DNA from: Trichobilharzia szidati
Lineage: Eukaryota; Platyhelminthes; Trematoda; Strigeidida; Schistosomatidae
Reading direction: 5' to 3'
NCBI GenBank assembly: GCA_944472155.2
Contig: OX235272.1
Location: 16,538,354-16,602,353 of the forward strand
DNA length: 64,000 bases
A program made the position numbers and the translations under genes. The notes below the pieces were generated by a model. It was not told the DNA's origin. It did no database searches and saw nothing but the letters and a program-made list of their open reading frames with translations. This document shows positions 31,810 to 45,390 of the stretch, one piece after another (the stretch's first letter is position 1; every line of letters starts with the position of its first letter).

Positions 31810-31817
31810 GGAGTTCG

Positions 31818-32520
31818 AGATGATTGCTTAGCTGGCTTGTGGTCGTGCACAAAAGTGACACGATGGAGTACCAAAAGGCGTGGATGCTTGACCAGAAGCC
31901 TTAAACAGTGAAGGTCAGCATCCAATGTTCAGTGATGAGTGCTGTGGTCAATAATTTTCGGGGAATTATTTACCGCTACAGCTCACTCCCACCCTCCTTA
32001 GTGGGGTTGTGATGATCCTAAGACAGAACCAGCCGAAAGTAAAAAAGCCTCGATGATTCCTCATCGGTAAAGAAACTATTCCGAGTGGCTCGGTGGAGTG
32101 CCTACTGGTCATCTACCTATGCTAATAGGGTGTCTGTACAATTTCTTCGTTGATGTTTATCCGTTGGATCTCATGCTTCTTGTTTAGTGCCCGTCGCACC
32201 TGGAAAAGAAAAGAAGAATGCTAAGAACCTTGTTGAGGAAAATATACCAAAAGTAACGTTTGAAAAATAATATGCATCTACCATACAGTAAAATAATGCG
32301 AAAATTAGAACATCGAGAGAAAGTTTATATCAAATTTTAAGTGGATGTAACATGTATGGTTATAGAAAAGTTTTTCACTTGTGTTGCAGGATGCAATATA
32401 AAAAAACAATTGATGTGTCTGGAAGAATAATAAATACCATAAACGAATAACAGTTGGGTAAATCGCACCACTTAGTGATGTGATATAAGTATGAAGATAT
32501 TCTGGGAATCTCATGTTCTG
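31818..32520. other. Unassigned region
   Basis: No recognisable gene. A stretch near 31940-32010 looks repeat-like but could not be assigned. Confidence 0.4.
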
Positions 32521-33370
32521 TCAAGAAAGCGTTTTCTTTGAGGGTTCGACAGAAGGTTCTGTGGTTTTCGCCGTGCTAGTGATATTTGCGAGGACTAAAG
32601 GATATTCGGTTACTCGTGTATTATTAGGAATGCTCAGTTCTAGGCTAATAGGATTGCCTTCTAAGTATGCCGATTTCAGGCGGTTGATGCTGACGGTGTC
32701 TAAGACAAAGAATTTATCCATACGTTTAATGACTTTATATGGTCCGTTGTATGGGTGTTCCAGAGGGCAACGCACAGAGTCACGACGAACAAATCCATGT
32801 GAAGAAGTTTTCAAACACTGCTGAACAAAGACGTTTATGAACTGTGGTTGAAGGGAAGCAGGTTTAACTGAATGCATTGCGTTTGTAAGCCTGCAGACGT
32901 ATGAGGCGTGATCTACCGCTGGTGGGGAGCTAGAGGGAGAAACAAACTCATCTGGCAGTCGTAGTTTGTCAGGAGCGAGTCGTCGTGCTTTAGATGTTAC
33001 GGGTTGTCCTGAGGTTATGATGTGATGCGTAACATTGCTGGTTATGCATGGTGGATCGTTAGACGGGCAACAATCAATCGGTTGGAAAGTTGAATCGACT
33101 ATCACCTTCACCTTAACGAGTGACAAGCTGGGGCCTATGTAGGTGATGCCTTTGATAGACAGTCTAGTAGTATTGTCAATCACTCGTTTTTGGCGGACGT
33201 CTACGAGTAAATCATGATGATGATGGGCATTGTGACGTCAGCGAGAAGGAAAATCCACTGAATAGGTTTGCGTAAGCCTACGTTCAGATAGACATATTTC
33301 CTACCAAAGGTTGCAATTGGTTTTCCATTTGCAGCCTGTAAGTTGAAGGTAGGTTCCTTCTGTTGATCTG
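32521..33370 (-). pseudogene. Gypsy-type pol remnant with large internal deletion
   Basis: The minus strand starts (about 33360) with a degenerate aspartic-protease region and continues into the protease-RT linker (ARRLAPDKLR, about 32970). It then jumps directly to the C-terminal end of an integrase (GFVRRDSVRCPLEHPYNGPY, about 32780, to NRLKSAYLEG). RT, RNase H and the integrase core are missing, so more than 2 kb was deleted within one open frame of 220 codons. This is a Ty3/Gypsy retrotransposon relic and is not functional. Confidence 0.7.
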
Positions 33371-33626
33371 CTGCTGTAGCAGGAAGGACGCTGTAATGAC
33401 AATCTCATCGCCTTTCTTATCTAAACTTCCTGTTTATTCATGTTATTTTAAGTTTTTCTTAATCCCTGTCTACACTACCATATTTTCATATCCACTCTTC
33501 CTGTTTATTTTGTCATTTTACTATTTCTACATATTTAGTCCCTGACTGCATGAACAATTATTCATCATATTAGTTTTTTATCCAAACATCCGGTATATTT
33601 TGTATTTCTACATTCCTAACCCCCAA
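33371..33626. other. Unassigned AT-rich spacer before the tandem units
   Basis: No gene. It contains repeated tcctgtttat-like words. Confidence 0.45.
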
Positions 33627-34462
33627 TTAATTCAGCTGCAAATCCTACTCCGTCATAATTACAACTACAGAAATAAGTAGTAAGCTTCATTTGAAGGAAG
33701 GAAGCTTACATCTCATGATCTCATAGAAGGTATAGGGCACAATGATGAACTTTTTAAATATTTATATGAGAACGTAATATACAGGCACCTATTTATTTAT
33801 CTGTCTATTTATCGATCCAGTCAGTCATTTTGAAAATGAATACAGGTATAATATTGATTTTTAGTCATTAGTCATCTATCTATCTGAATAGAAATCATGG
33901 CTTATATAATATAATATAATTATTATTCCTTAATTCCTTGCTTGGATTGTGAATTGTAAATTTTAGCAAATTTTAGATAGATAAATGACTTTTAATTTGA
34001 AGCAATTAAATTGTATTAGTTAGAGGGAGGGAGGATAGACTACATCATAATCTGATATGAATTATATTATTGATATCAGTTAGAGAGAAAGAAGCATTGT
34101 AAAACAACTAGCTGGGTGGTGGTGGTGGTGCGTGTATTGGACAGTCAGTCAGCTGTTTCGTCATCCTAGTTTGGGACACTTCAGCAATACGCTTGCTTGC
34201 TTGCTTGCCTTGTAACTAGAAGGTGGTGCTAGGTTCGAGCCCTGGCGGTTTACACACAATGATAAGTTCCTGTTTGTTCTTGTTTGTTGAATTACAAAAC
34301 AGAGCAAATGAAGCAATTCAAACACACACACACACACACACAGTTGGTGAGTGATGATCTCGGGCAGTAGGTTTGCTCAAAATATACTACCAAAAACGAA
34401 CAGACAAACAACACAAACAGAACTTATCATTGTGTGTAAACTATTGAAATATATTATTATTA

Positions 34463-34499
<37 letters not shown>

Positions 34500-35131
34500 G
34501 TAATGTAATGCTAACAACAACAACAACAACAACAACAACACATTTTACTGACATTAACTACTACTCTGGGATAATTACTACTACTAAAACTACAGAAATA
34601 CAAAAATAATACTTCATTGAAATGAAGCTAGCCTACTTGCTACCTACCTAACCTTAAATCTCACATAGACATTTTATAGATATAGATAGGTAAGTATAGA
34701 AAGGGGTGACGTCAACTAACAATAATTATACAGCTCATAAACAACAGTTGCAGTAAAATGTTGCGATACTTACTTACTTCCCTCTTCGGTCCGGTCCAGT
34801 CCGGTGGGGTAATAACCGAGCGTTGACAAGGTGTTGTTGTTAGTGTCTTCATTTTTATAATATATGTATGTACTTTGATAACAGCGTCTTGAAATGACGA
34901 AATGTGGGAAATGCAACAAAGGTGGTGGTAATATATCATCCATCCTTTGGCACCTCTCTCTTCCTTGTATGTGCGTTGCATTGATTCACATTTCCAGAAA
35001 TTCCAATCACTAAAAGCTGCATCTTGTTTGTAACCGTTGTTTTTCTTTCATGTCAGTAAATTTTGGACTAGTTGTATCATCCCATCCACCAAGGCGGCGG
35101 CGTTATGCATTCATTATTCATGCAGTTTTAC

Positions 35132-35257
35132 CAGAAAAGCATCTGCTGACTGTCTTACAACTTGCTGCTGCTGCTGCACCTCTTCTTCTTCATCAATATC
35201 TCCCACATTATCAGAGTTGATTTCCTCCTCTGCCTCATGATGGTGATGATGATGTTG
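35132..35257 (-). CDS. Possible coding exon in tandem unit 1
   Basis: On the minus strand, TTTTTATTCACAG precedes and GTAAAA follows a 126 bp stretch with no stop in phase 0. It encodes a His run, an acidic stretch (INSDNVGDI followed by Glu) and a Gln run, ending RQSADAFL. The length is a multiple of 3 here and in units 2 and 3, although sequence changes occur. Gene identity is unknown. It could be an exon of a gene reading leftward through the tandem units. Confidence 0.45.
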
Positions 35258-35374
35258 CTGTGAATAAAAATGGATAATTAGTCTACACCAAATAATATCA
35301 CTCGTTCGCTCGGTCACCTACATGCTTAATAAATTCTGTAATAATGGTCTTTGAATGTAATCATCACAGCTTAT

Positions 35375-35413
<39 letters not shown>

Positions 35414-35894
35414 GCCAGACATCATCACGTCCCCATCCCAAGACACACATATACGTTTCACCCCTTTATTTCATTTGTATTAGTTAGTTAGTTAGTTAGT
35501 TAGGTTTGCATATATATGACCTGATATGTGTGACGGTAGTGGTGGCCGTGGTGGTGGTGGTGGTCTGCAAATGAAACATCTATTGACACTAATTTACCTA
35601 TGATTATTATTATTATTATTTATGACAAGTATCCTATTTCACCTATGTGTGTGTGTGTGTGTGACATTTCAATTTTCACCCCACCCACACCCACACTTCG
35701 GTTCGTATTATTCCTTTTTTACATAGGTGTTTTAACCTGCAGTACTGTACCCGAAATTTTGATCTAATATCTCTTTTTTGTGTGTTTTATTTTCAGTAAT
35801 CGGCTTGTCATCATCATCAGGCTAAATGAAACGTTATCACATCATGATCATAATATTGCAAAACATACCTAAATTGTGACAAGTATAATGTAAT

Positions 35895-36098
35895 CTACAG
35901 ATAGTAGTAGTAGTAGTGCATACATTGATAATGGTGACTGCCTGATACATGTATGCCTGTCTGTCTGAAATGTACACTATTTCTCCTCATAAATTCATTT
36001 TGGTTTGACATATTTTCGACCTGTGATCTGATTTTCTCAAGATTATTTATTATATAACTGAATTTTTGTGTCATTGTGTCATTTTGTAACATTTCACA
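35895..36098 (-). CDS. Possible second exon in tandem unit 1 (weak)
   Basis: On the minus strand, CTCGTCAG precedes an open stretch beginning CEMLQNDTMTQKFSYIINNL. It is followed by an amphipathic, helix-like part (EKIRSQVENMSNQNEF) and ends at a stop. Units 2 (39671-39874) and 3 (43417-43620) have the same sequence, so conservation says little because the copies are recent. No clear donor was found. Confidence 0.25.
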   Translation of the reverse strand, partial: CEMLQNDTMTQKFSYIINNLEKIRSQVENMSNQNEFMRRNSVHFRQTGIHVSGSHHYQCMHYYYYYL

Positions 36099-36246
36099 CT
36101 GACGAGATATATATGTATATTTTTTGATACCTACCTACCTGACTCACTACACTACACTACATTAACCCCGTCACTCCACACCACCACACCCTCTATATAT
36201 ATATATATATATATGGCTTGTAAATTTATTTTTAGCTTTTCATATC

Positions 36247-36278
<32 letters not shown>

Positions 36279-37363
36279 TACTTATTACCCACCACCCTAT
36301 CCGTCTGTGACAGTTATTTGTCATCCCTCCCTCCCTCTCTCCCTCCCTACCAGGGTGGGTGTCGGGTGGGTTCAGTTATATTTATTTACCTAGTACTGCT
36401 ATGAATGACATCACACCTGTGATAAAAGCTACTAATCTTATTCGTTCGAATAGACCAATCATACACCATCATTTATGTGTAATGTAATTCTCTGACCTGT
36501 CGACAAGCCTATAGCCATCACACTACCTATTATTATTATTATTATTCCCATAGTTGGTTTGTAAGGATTAAATTTGTTTTTACGAGTTTGACCACGCACG
36601 ACGGATTGATATCAATCAGTTTTCACTGAAGGTGGATTGAAAAGCAACCAGCATTGCAGGAAGTACTGGACGGACGGACGGACGGACGGACGGACAGCCA
36701 GCATTTTCATCAGCCTAGTTTGGGAATCATTGGTGGTAGTAGTAGTAGTAGTAGTACGCAGTACCCACCTCAATGGGTGGGTGGGTTCGAACCCAGGTCA
36801 ACTAGCTGGCTAGCCACTACTCACTGGGATCCGCCGACCTGATTCATCAACGCATGACTAACGCATGAATTCTAACCAATTCTACCAATTCGTGATGCAT
36901 TTCCCCGCCTTACCTGGCACCAATCAATCGTCGGTGGTCATCGGTGGTGATCCATCAATTGGAAATCAATCAATCAATCCATGGCCAAACACAATTGACT
37001 GGTTGGACCTCACCATGTGTGTAAAACTGACTGACTGACTGACACATTTGCAGATGGATTAATTTCTGGGTAAGTAGGTCTGTCTGTCTGTCTTGTCTAT
37101 TTGTCTATTTCAATTTAATAACATTATGCCCAAATACGTACGTACGTAATGGTATTTCTTCTTTATCCTTGCACTGGCCTTAAATTGCCATTTCTCAGTA
37201 CTCACTGCACTCATTCACTCACTAGTTAAGCATACTGTAATCCTTGTTTTATTTTATTTCAACACTAAAGGCACTATTGTTATTATTATTATTATTATTA
37301 TTAGTAGTAGTAGTATTAGTAGTATTATTAGTATTAGTATTATTAGTATTATTATTAGTATTA

Positions 37364-38212
37364 TTAATTCAGCTGCAAATCCTACTCCGTCATAATTACA
37401 ACTACAGAAATAAGTAGTAAGCTTCATTTGAAGGAAGGAAGCTTACATCTCATGATCTCATAGAAGGTATAGGGCACAATGATGAACTTTTTAAATATTT
37501 ATATGAGAACGTAATATACAGGCACCTATTTATTTATCTGTCTATTTATCGATCCGGTCAGTCATTTTGAAAATGAATACAGGTATAATATTGATTTTTA
37601 GTCATTAGTCATCTATCTATCTGAATAGAAATCATGGCTTATATAATATAATATAATTATTATTCCTTAATTCCTTGCTTGGATTGTGAATTGTAAATTT
37701 TAGCAAATTTTAGATAGATAAATGACTTTTAATTTGAAGCAATTAAATTGTATTAGTTAGAGGGAGGGAGGATAGACTACATCATAATCTGATATGAATT
37801 ATATTATTGATATCAGTTAGAGAGAAAGAAGCATTGTAAAACAACTAGCTGGGTGGTGGTGGTGGTGGTGGTGGTGGTGGTGCGGGTATTGGACAGTCAG
37901 TCAGCTGTTTCGTCATCCTAGTTTGGGACACTTCAGCAATACGCTTGCTTGCTTGCCTTGTAACTAGAAGGTGGTGCTAGGTTCGAGCCCTGGCGGTTTA
38001 CACACAATGATAAGTTCCTGTTTGTTCTTGTTTGTTGAATTACAAAACAGAGCAAATGAAGCAATTCAAACACACACACACACACACACACAGTTGGTGA
38101 GTGATGATCTCGGGCAGTAGGTTTGCTCAAAATATACTACCAAAAACGAACAGACAAACAACACAAACAGAACTTATCATTGTGTGTAAACTATTCAAAT
38201 ATATTATTATTA

Positions 38213-38252
<40 letters not shown>

Positions 38253-39148
38253 GTAATGTAATGCTTAACAACAACAACAACAACAACAACAACACATTTT
38301 ACTGACATTAACTACTACTCTGGGATAATTACTATTACTACAACTACAGAAATAGAAAATGATACTTCATTGAAATGAAGCTAGCCTACTTACTGCTACC
38401 TAACCTGAAATCTCACATAGGCATTTTATAGATATAGATAGGTAGGTATAGAAAGGGGTGGCGTCAACTAACAATAATTATACAGCTCATAAACAACAGT
38501 TGCAGTAAAATGTTGCGATACTTACTTACTTCCCTCTTCGGTCCGGTCCAGTCCGGTGGGGGTAATAACCGAGCGTTGACAAGGTGTTGTTGTTGTTGTT
38601 GTTGTTGTTGTGTCTTCATTTTTATAATATATGTATGTACTTTGATAACAGCGTCTTGAAATGACGAAATGTGGGAAATACAACAAAGGTGGTGGTAATA
38701 TATCATCCATCCATCCCTTGGCACCTCTCTCTTCCTTGTATGTGCGTTGCATTCATTCACATTTCCAGAAATTCCAATCACTAAAAGCTGCATCTTGTTT
38801 GTAACCGTTGTTTTTCTTTCATGTCAGTAAATTTTGGACTAGTTGTATCATCCCATCCACCAAGGCGGCGGCGTTATGCATTCATTATTCATGCAGTTTT
38901 ACCAGAAAAGCATCTGCTGACTGTCTTACAACTTGCTGCTGCTGCTGCACCTCTTCTTCTTCTTCAATATCTCCCACATTATCAGAGTTGATTTCCTCCT
39001 CTGCCTCATGATGGTGATGATGATGATGTTGCTGTGAATAAAAATGGATAATTAGTCTACACCAAATAATATCACTCGTTCGCTCGGTCACCTACATGCT
39101 TAATAAATTCTGTAATAATGGTCTTTGAATGTAATCATCACAGCTTAT

Positions 39149-39183
<35 letters not shown>

Positions 39184-40020
39184 GCCAGACATCATCACGT
39201 CCCCATCCCAAGACACACATATACGTTTCACCCCTTTATTTCATTTGTATTAGTTAGTTAGTTAGTTAGTTAGGTTTGCATATATATGACCTGATATGTG
39301 TGACGGTAGTGGTGGCCGTGGTGGTGGTGGTGGTCTGCAAATGAAACATCTATTGACACTAATTTACCTATGATTATTATTATTATTATTATTATTTATG
39401 ACAAGTATCCTATTTCACCTATGTGTGTGTGTGTGTGTGACATTTCAATTTTCACCCCACCCACACCCACACTTCGGTTCGTATTATTCCTTTTTTACAT
39501 AGGTGTTTTAACCTGCAGTACTGTACCCGAAATTTTGATCTAATATCTCTTTTTTGTGTGTTTTATTTTCAGTAATCGGCTTGTCATCATCATCAGGCTA
39601 AATGAAACGTTATCACATCATGATCATAATATTGCAAAACATACCTAAATTGTGACAAGTATAATGTAATCTACAGATAGTAGTAGTAGTAGTGCATACA
39701 TTGATAATGGTGACTGCCTGATACATGTATGCCTGTCTGTCTGAAATGTACACTATTTCTCCTCATAAATTCATTTTGGTTTGACATATTTTCGACCTGT
39801 GATCTGATTTTCTCAAGATTATTTATTATATAACTGAATTTTTGTGTCATTGTGTCATTTTGTAACATTTCACACTGACGAGATATATATGTATATTTTT
39901 TGATACCTACCTACCTGACTCACTACACTACACTACATTAACCCCGTCACTCCACACCACCACACCCTCTATATATATATATATATATGGCTTGTAAATT
40001 TATTTTTAGCTTTTCATATC

Positions 40021-40052
<32 letters not shown>

Positions 40053-41140
40053 TACTTATTACCCACCACCCTATCCGTCTGTGACAGTTATTTGTCATCC
40101 CTCCCTCCCTCTCTCCCTCCCTACCAGGGTGGGTGTCGGGTGGGTTCAGTTATATTTATTTACCTAGTACTGCTATGAATGACATCACACCTGTGATAAA
40201 AGCTACTAATCTTATTCGTTCGAATAGACCAATCATACACCATCATTTATGTGTAATGTAATTCTCTGACCTGTCGACAAGCCTATAGCCATCACACTAC
40301 CTATTATTATTATTATTATTCCCATAGTTGGTTTGTAAGGATTAAATTTGTTTTTACGAGTTTGACCACGCACGACGGATTGATATCAATCAGTTTTCAC
40401 TGAAGGTGGATTGAAAAGCAACCAGCATTGCAGGAAGTACTGGACGGACGGACGGACGGACGGACGGACAGCCAGCATTTTCATCAGCCTAGTTTGGGAA
40501 TCATTGGTAGTAGTAGTAGTAGTAGTAGTACGCAGTACCCACCTCAATGGGTGGGTGGGTTCGAACCCAGGTCAACTAGCTGGCTAGCCACTACTCACTG
40601 GGATCCGCCGACCTGATTCATCAACGCATGACTAACGCATGAATTCTAACCAATTCTACCAATTCGTGATGCATTTCCCCGCCTTACCTGGCACCAATCA
40701 ATCGTCGGTGGTCATCGGTGGTGATCCATCAATTGGAAATCAATCAATCAATCCATGGCCAAACACAATTGACTGGTTGGACCTCACCATGTGTGTAAAA
40801 CTGACTGACTGACTGACACATTTGCAGATGGATTAATTTCTGGGTAAGTAGGTCTGTCTGTCTGTCTATCTGTCTATTTGTCTATTTCAATTTAATAACA
40901 TTATGCCCAAATACGTACGTACGTAATGGTATTTCTTCTTTATCCTTGCACTGGCCTTAAATTGCCATTTCTCAGTACTCACTGCACTCATTCACTCACT
41001 AGTTAAGCATACTGTAATCCTTGTTTTATTTTATTTCAACACTAAAGGCACTATTGTTATTATTATTATTATTATTATTAGTAGTAGTAGTATTAGTAGT
41101 ATTATTAGTATTAGTATTATTAGTATTATTATTAGTATTA
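37364..41140 (+). repeat. Tandem unit 2 (3.78 kb)
   Basis: Differs from unit 1 almost only in microsatellite lengths. For example, the TGG run near 37855 is longer. The distance to the next unit is 3,777 bp. Confidence 0.95.
38903..39031 (-). CDS. Possible coding exon in tandem unit 2
   Basis: Same exon as in unit 1, 129 bp with one more His codon and Asp changed to Glu. The same acceptor and donor are present. Confidence 0.45.
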
Positions 41141-42017
41141 TTAATTCAGCTGCAAATCCTACTCCGTCATAATTACAACTACAGAAATAAGTAGTAAGCT
41201 TCATTTGAAGGAAGGAAGCTTACATCTCATGATCTCATAGAAGGTATAGGGCACAATGATGAACTTTTTAAATATTTATATGAGAACGTAATATACAGGC
41301 ACCTATTTATTTATCTGTCTATTTATCGATCCGGTCAGTCATTTTGAAAATGAATACAGGTATAATATTGATTTTTAGTCATTAGTCATCTATCTATCTG
41401 AATAGAAATCATGGCTTATATAATATAATATAATTATTATTCCTTAATTCCTTGCTTGGATTGTGAATTGTAAATTTTAGCAAATTTTAGATAGATAAAT
41501 GACTTTTAATTTGAAGCAATTAAATTGTATTAGTTAGAGGGAGGGAGGATAGACTACATCATAATCTGATATGAATTATATTATTGATATCAGTTAGAGA
41601 GAAAGAAGCATTGTAAAACAACTAGCTGGGTGGTGGTGGTGGTGGTGGTGGTGGTGGTGCGGGTATTGGACAGTCAGTCAGCTGTTTCGTCATCCTAGTT
41701 TGGGACACTTCAGCAATACGCTTGCTTGCTTGCCTTGTAACTAGAAGGTGGTGCTAGGTTCGAGCCCTGGCGGTTTACACACAATGATAAGTTCCTGTTT
41801 GTTCTTGTTTGTTGAATTACAAAACAGAGCAAATGAAGCAATTCAAACACACACACACACACACACAGTTGGTGAGTGATGATCTCGGGCAGTAGGTTTG
41901 CTCAAAATATACTACCAAAAACGAACAGACAAACAACACAAACAGAACTTATCATTGTGTGTAAACTATTAAAATATATTATTATTATTATTATTATTAT
42001 TATGTAATGTAATGCTC

Positions 42018-42048
<31 letters not shown>

Positions 42049-42898
42049 CATTTTACTGACATTAACTACTCTGGGATAATTACTACTACTAAAACTACAG
42101 AAATAGAAAATGATACTTCATTGAAATGAAGCTAGCCTACTTACTGCTACCTAACCTGAAATCTCACATAGGCATTTTATAGATATAGATAGGTAGGTAT
42201 AGAAAGGGGTGGCGTCAACTAACAATAATTATACAGCTCATAAACAACAGTTGCAGTAAAATGTTGCGATACTTACTTACTTCCCTCTTCGGTCCGGTCC
42301 AGTCCGGTGGGGGTAATAACCGAGCGTTGACAAGGTGTTGTTGTTGTTGTTGTTGTGTCTTCATTTTTATAATATATGTATGTACTTTGATAACAGCGTC
42401 TTGAAATGACGAAATGTGGGAAATACAACAAAGGTGGTGGAAATATATCATCCATCCATCCCTTGGCACCTCTCTCTTCCTTGTATGCGCGTTGCATTCA
42501 TTCACATTTCCAGAAATTCCAATCACTAAAAGCTGCATCTTGTTTGTAACCGTTGTTGTTTTTCATGTCAGTAAATTTTGGACTAGTTGTATCATCCCAT
42601 CCACCAAGGCGGCGGCGTTATCCATTCATTATTCATGCAGTTTTACCAGAAAAGCATCTGCTGACTGTCTCACAATTTGCTGCTGCTGCTGCACCTCTTC
42701 TTCTTCTCCTTCAATATCTCCCACATTATCAGAGTTGATTTCCTGCTCCTCTGCCTCATGATGGTGATGATGATGATGTTGCTGTGAATAAAAATGGATA
42801 ATTAGTCTACACCAAATAATATCACTCGTTCGCTCGGTCACCTACATGCTTAATAAATTCTGTAATAATGGTCTTTGAATGTAATCATCACAGCTTAT

Positions 42899-42930
<32 letters not shown>

Positions 42931-44407
42931 AGCCAGACATCATCACGTCCCCATCCCAAGACACACATATACGTTTCACCCCTTTATTTCATTTGTATTA
43001 GTTAGTTAGTTAGTTAGTTAGTTAGGTTTGCATATATATGACCTGATATGTGTGACGGTAGTGGTGGCCGTGGTGGTGGTGGTGGTCTGCAAATGAAACA
43101 TCTATTGACACTAATTTACCTATGATTATTATTATTATTATTTATGACAAGTATCCTATTTCACCTATGTGTGTGTGTGTGTGTGACATTTCAATTTTCA
43201 CCCCACCCACACCCACACTTCGGTTCGTATTATTCCTTTTTTACATAGGTGTTTTAACCTGCAGTACTGTACCCGAAATTTTGATCTAATATCTCTTTTT
43301 TGTGTGTTTTATTTTCAGTAATCGGCTTGTCATCATCATCAGGCTAAATGAAACGTTATCACATCATGATCATAATATTGCAAAACATACCTAAATTGTG
43401 ACAAGTATAATGTAATCTACAGATAGTAGTAGTAGTAGTGCATACATTGATAATGGTGACTGCCTGATACATGTATGCCTGTCTGTCTGAAATGTACACT
43501 ATTTCTCCTCATAAATTCATTTTGGTTTGACATATTTTCGACCTGTGATCTGATTTTCTCAAGATTATTTATTATATAACTGAATTTTTGTGTCATTGTG
43601 TCATTTTGTAACATTTCACACTGACGAGATATATATGTATATTTTTTGATACCTACCTACCTGACTCACTACACTACACTACATTAACCCCGTCACTCCA
43701 CACCACCACACCCTCTATATATATATATATATGGCTTGTAAATTTATTTTTAGCTTTTCATATTTAATAATAATAATAATAATAATAATAATATACTTAT
43801 TACCCACCACCCTATCCGTCTGTGACAGTTATTTGTCATCCCTCCCTCCCTCTCTCTCTCCCTACCAGGGTGGGTGTCGGGTGGGTTCAGTTATATTTAT
43901 TTACCTAGTACTGCTATGAATGACATCACACCTGTGATAAAAGCTACTAATCTTATTCGTTCGAATAGACCAATCATACACCATCATTTATGTGTAATGT
44001 AATTCTCTGACCTGTCGACAAGCCTATAGCCATCACACTACCTATTATTATTATTATTATTCCCATAGTTGGTTTGTAAGGATTAAATTTGTTTTTACGA
44101 GTTTGACCACGCACGACGGATTGATATCAATCAGTTTTCACTGAAGGTGGATTGAAAAGCAACCAGCATTGCAGGAAGTACTGGACGGACGGACGGACGG
44201 ACGGACGGACAGCCAGCATTTTCATCAGCCTAGTTTGGGAATCATTGGTGGTAGTAGTAGTAGTAGTAGTACGCAGTACCCACCTCAATGGGTGGGTGGG
44301 TTCGAACCCTGGCCAACTAGCTGGCTCGAATACCATTCAGCCACTACTACTCACTGGGATCCGCCGACCCGATTCATCAACGCATGCATGACCAACGCAT
44401 GAATTCT
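41141..44407 (+). repeat. Tandem unit 3, truncated (3.27 kb)
   Basis: Matches units 1 and 2 until gcatgaattct at about 44407, then stops about 500 bp early. It is joined there to an inverted copy of sequence from positions 1-820. Confidence 0.95.
42647..42781 (-). CDS. Possible coding exon in tandem unit 3
   Basis: Same exon, 135 bp, with extra Gln and Gly codons and Val changed to Ile. The frame and splice signals are kept. Confidence 0.45.
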
Positions 44408-45205
44408 GCCTGACTATCTTGATAAACTAGATTCTGTGCACCCAAATCTCCTGAATCTCGTTGTGCCGAGTGACAGAACATGCTTGTTGAATTTATTTGG
44501 AAAATGAAGAGTTAATTAATTTCCACCTCATGTACGATTACAGTATGCAATGGAAGCCCATATTGCAGTTGATTTCACGATCAACAGACTACTGTGCACC
44601 ACACCGAAGTGTGTGATGGACGGATGTCCTGGAATTACTTATCATTTACAAGTGAGATTATTTTCTATACTACTTAATCTGTAGTAGTAATACACACACC
44701 ATGGTATAATCAAATTTCGGCCAAGTGAGAAGTGTCCTTAAACATAAAATAAAGTAAACATAATGATGGAGAGAAGTACCCTTTGTCATGAGAACAGTGT
44801 GCACTGAGTTTCATCTCTTTCAGTCCAAATTATTCTGAATAGGTTTGTAGAGAAAAAGAGTATTTCATATGTTGTTTATCACTTAAGTAAAATATAATTA
44901 GTTATACACATATAATTTCAATGTAGGTGCTTCTATCACAATATATGTTGTCCTCACTCACTTACACTTAGTATGTGTGTCGGTTATACTAATGTGAAAT
45001 TAAATGTAGTTAGTGATGAGAGCCGTAATCGCAACACCAGTATACACATCTAACTGTGATACAATGTGAAGGCGTAGTGCACATGCACTGTCTCCTCGTT
45101 GTAGAGTAAATACAGTTTTAAGCTAACAGTGACAGTTGTTGTATCTTGATTAGTAATAACAGTTACATAAACGAAGTTGTTGATGTCATGGTGAACCACT
45201 TAAAT
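44408..45205 (-). repeat. Inverted copy of bases 1-820
   Basis: Reverse complement of 1-815. Together with the direct copy from 45391 it forms an imperfect palindrome centred near 45300, at the join between the tandem units and block B. Confidence 0.9.
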
Positions 45206-45390
45206 TATATATTGTGCTATTTCTCTGATCTCCAATTTATTTTGACTCATACTCAGAAGAAAACTGATCGAAGTTTTCATCGCAACTTGTATTATCTATA
45301 AGATTGACACATTTATTGTCCTCAGATGGAGGACGTACAACATGCAAACAACGATGGTTCGTTGAAGCTACTTTTAGATCACCGAGACAC
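45206..45390. other. Spacer of the palindrome
   Basis: About 185 bp not matched in block A. No gene. Confidence 0.7.

Larger units (their letters stand above)
33627..37363 (+). repeat. Tandem unit 1 (3.74 kb)
   Basis: First of three near-identical units starting at ttaattcagctgcaaatcc. It contains microsatellites (CT, ATT, GTT, TGG, GACG, TAGT), SINE fragments at 34150-34180 (reversed) and 34208-34250, another tRNA-like fragment near 36700-36810, and a possible minus-strand exon. The distance to the next unit is 3,737 bp. Confidence 0.95.

Noticed and set aside
34712..34981. Minus-strand open frame in tandem units (also at 38464 and 42215)
   Set aside because: A 4 bp indel between units breaks the frame, and there is no clear splice pair.
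36213..36404. Ile-rich open frame in the tandem units
   Set aside because: It is translated from a (TAA/ATA) microsatellite whose length changes between units.
38123..38305. Leu/Asn repeat open frame
   Set aside because: It is a product of ATT and AAC simple repeats.
33627..44407. CRISPR-like or satellite array
   Set aside because: The units are 3.7 kb long, and the short repeats inside are ordinary microsatellites without spacers.
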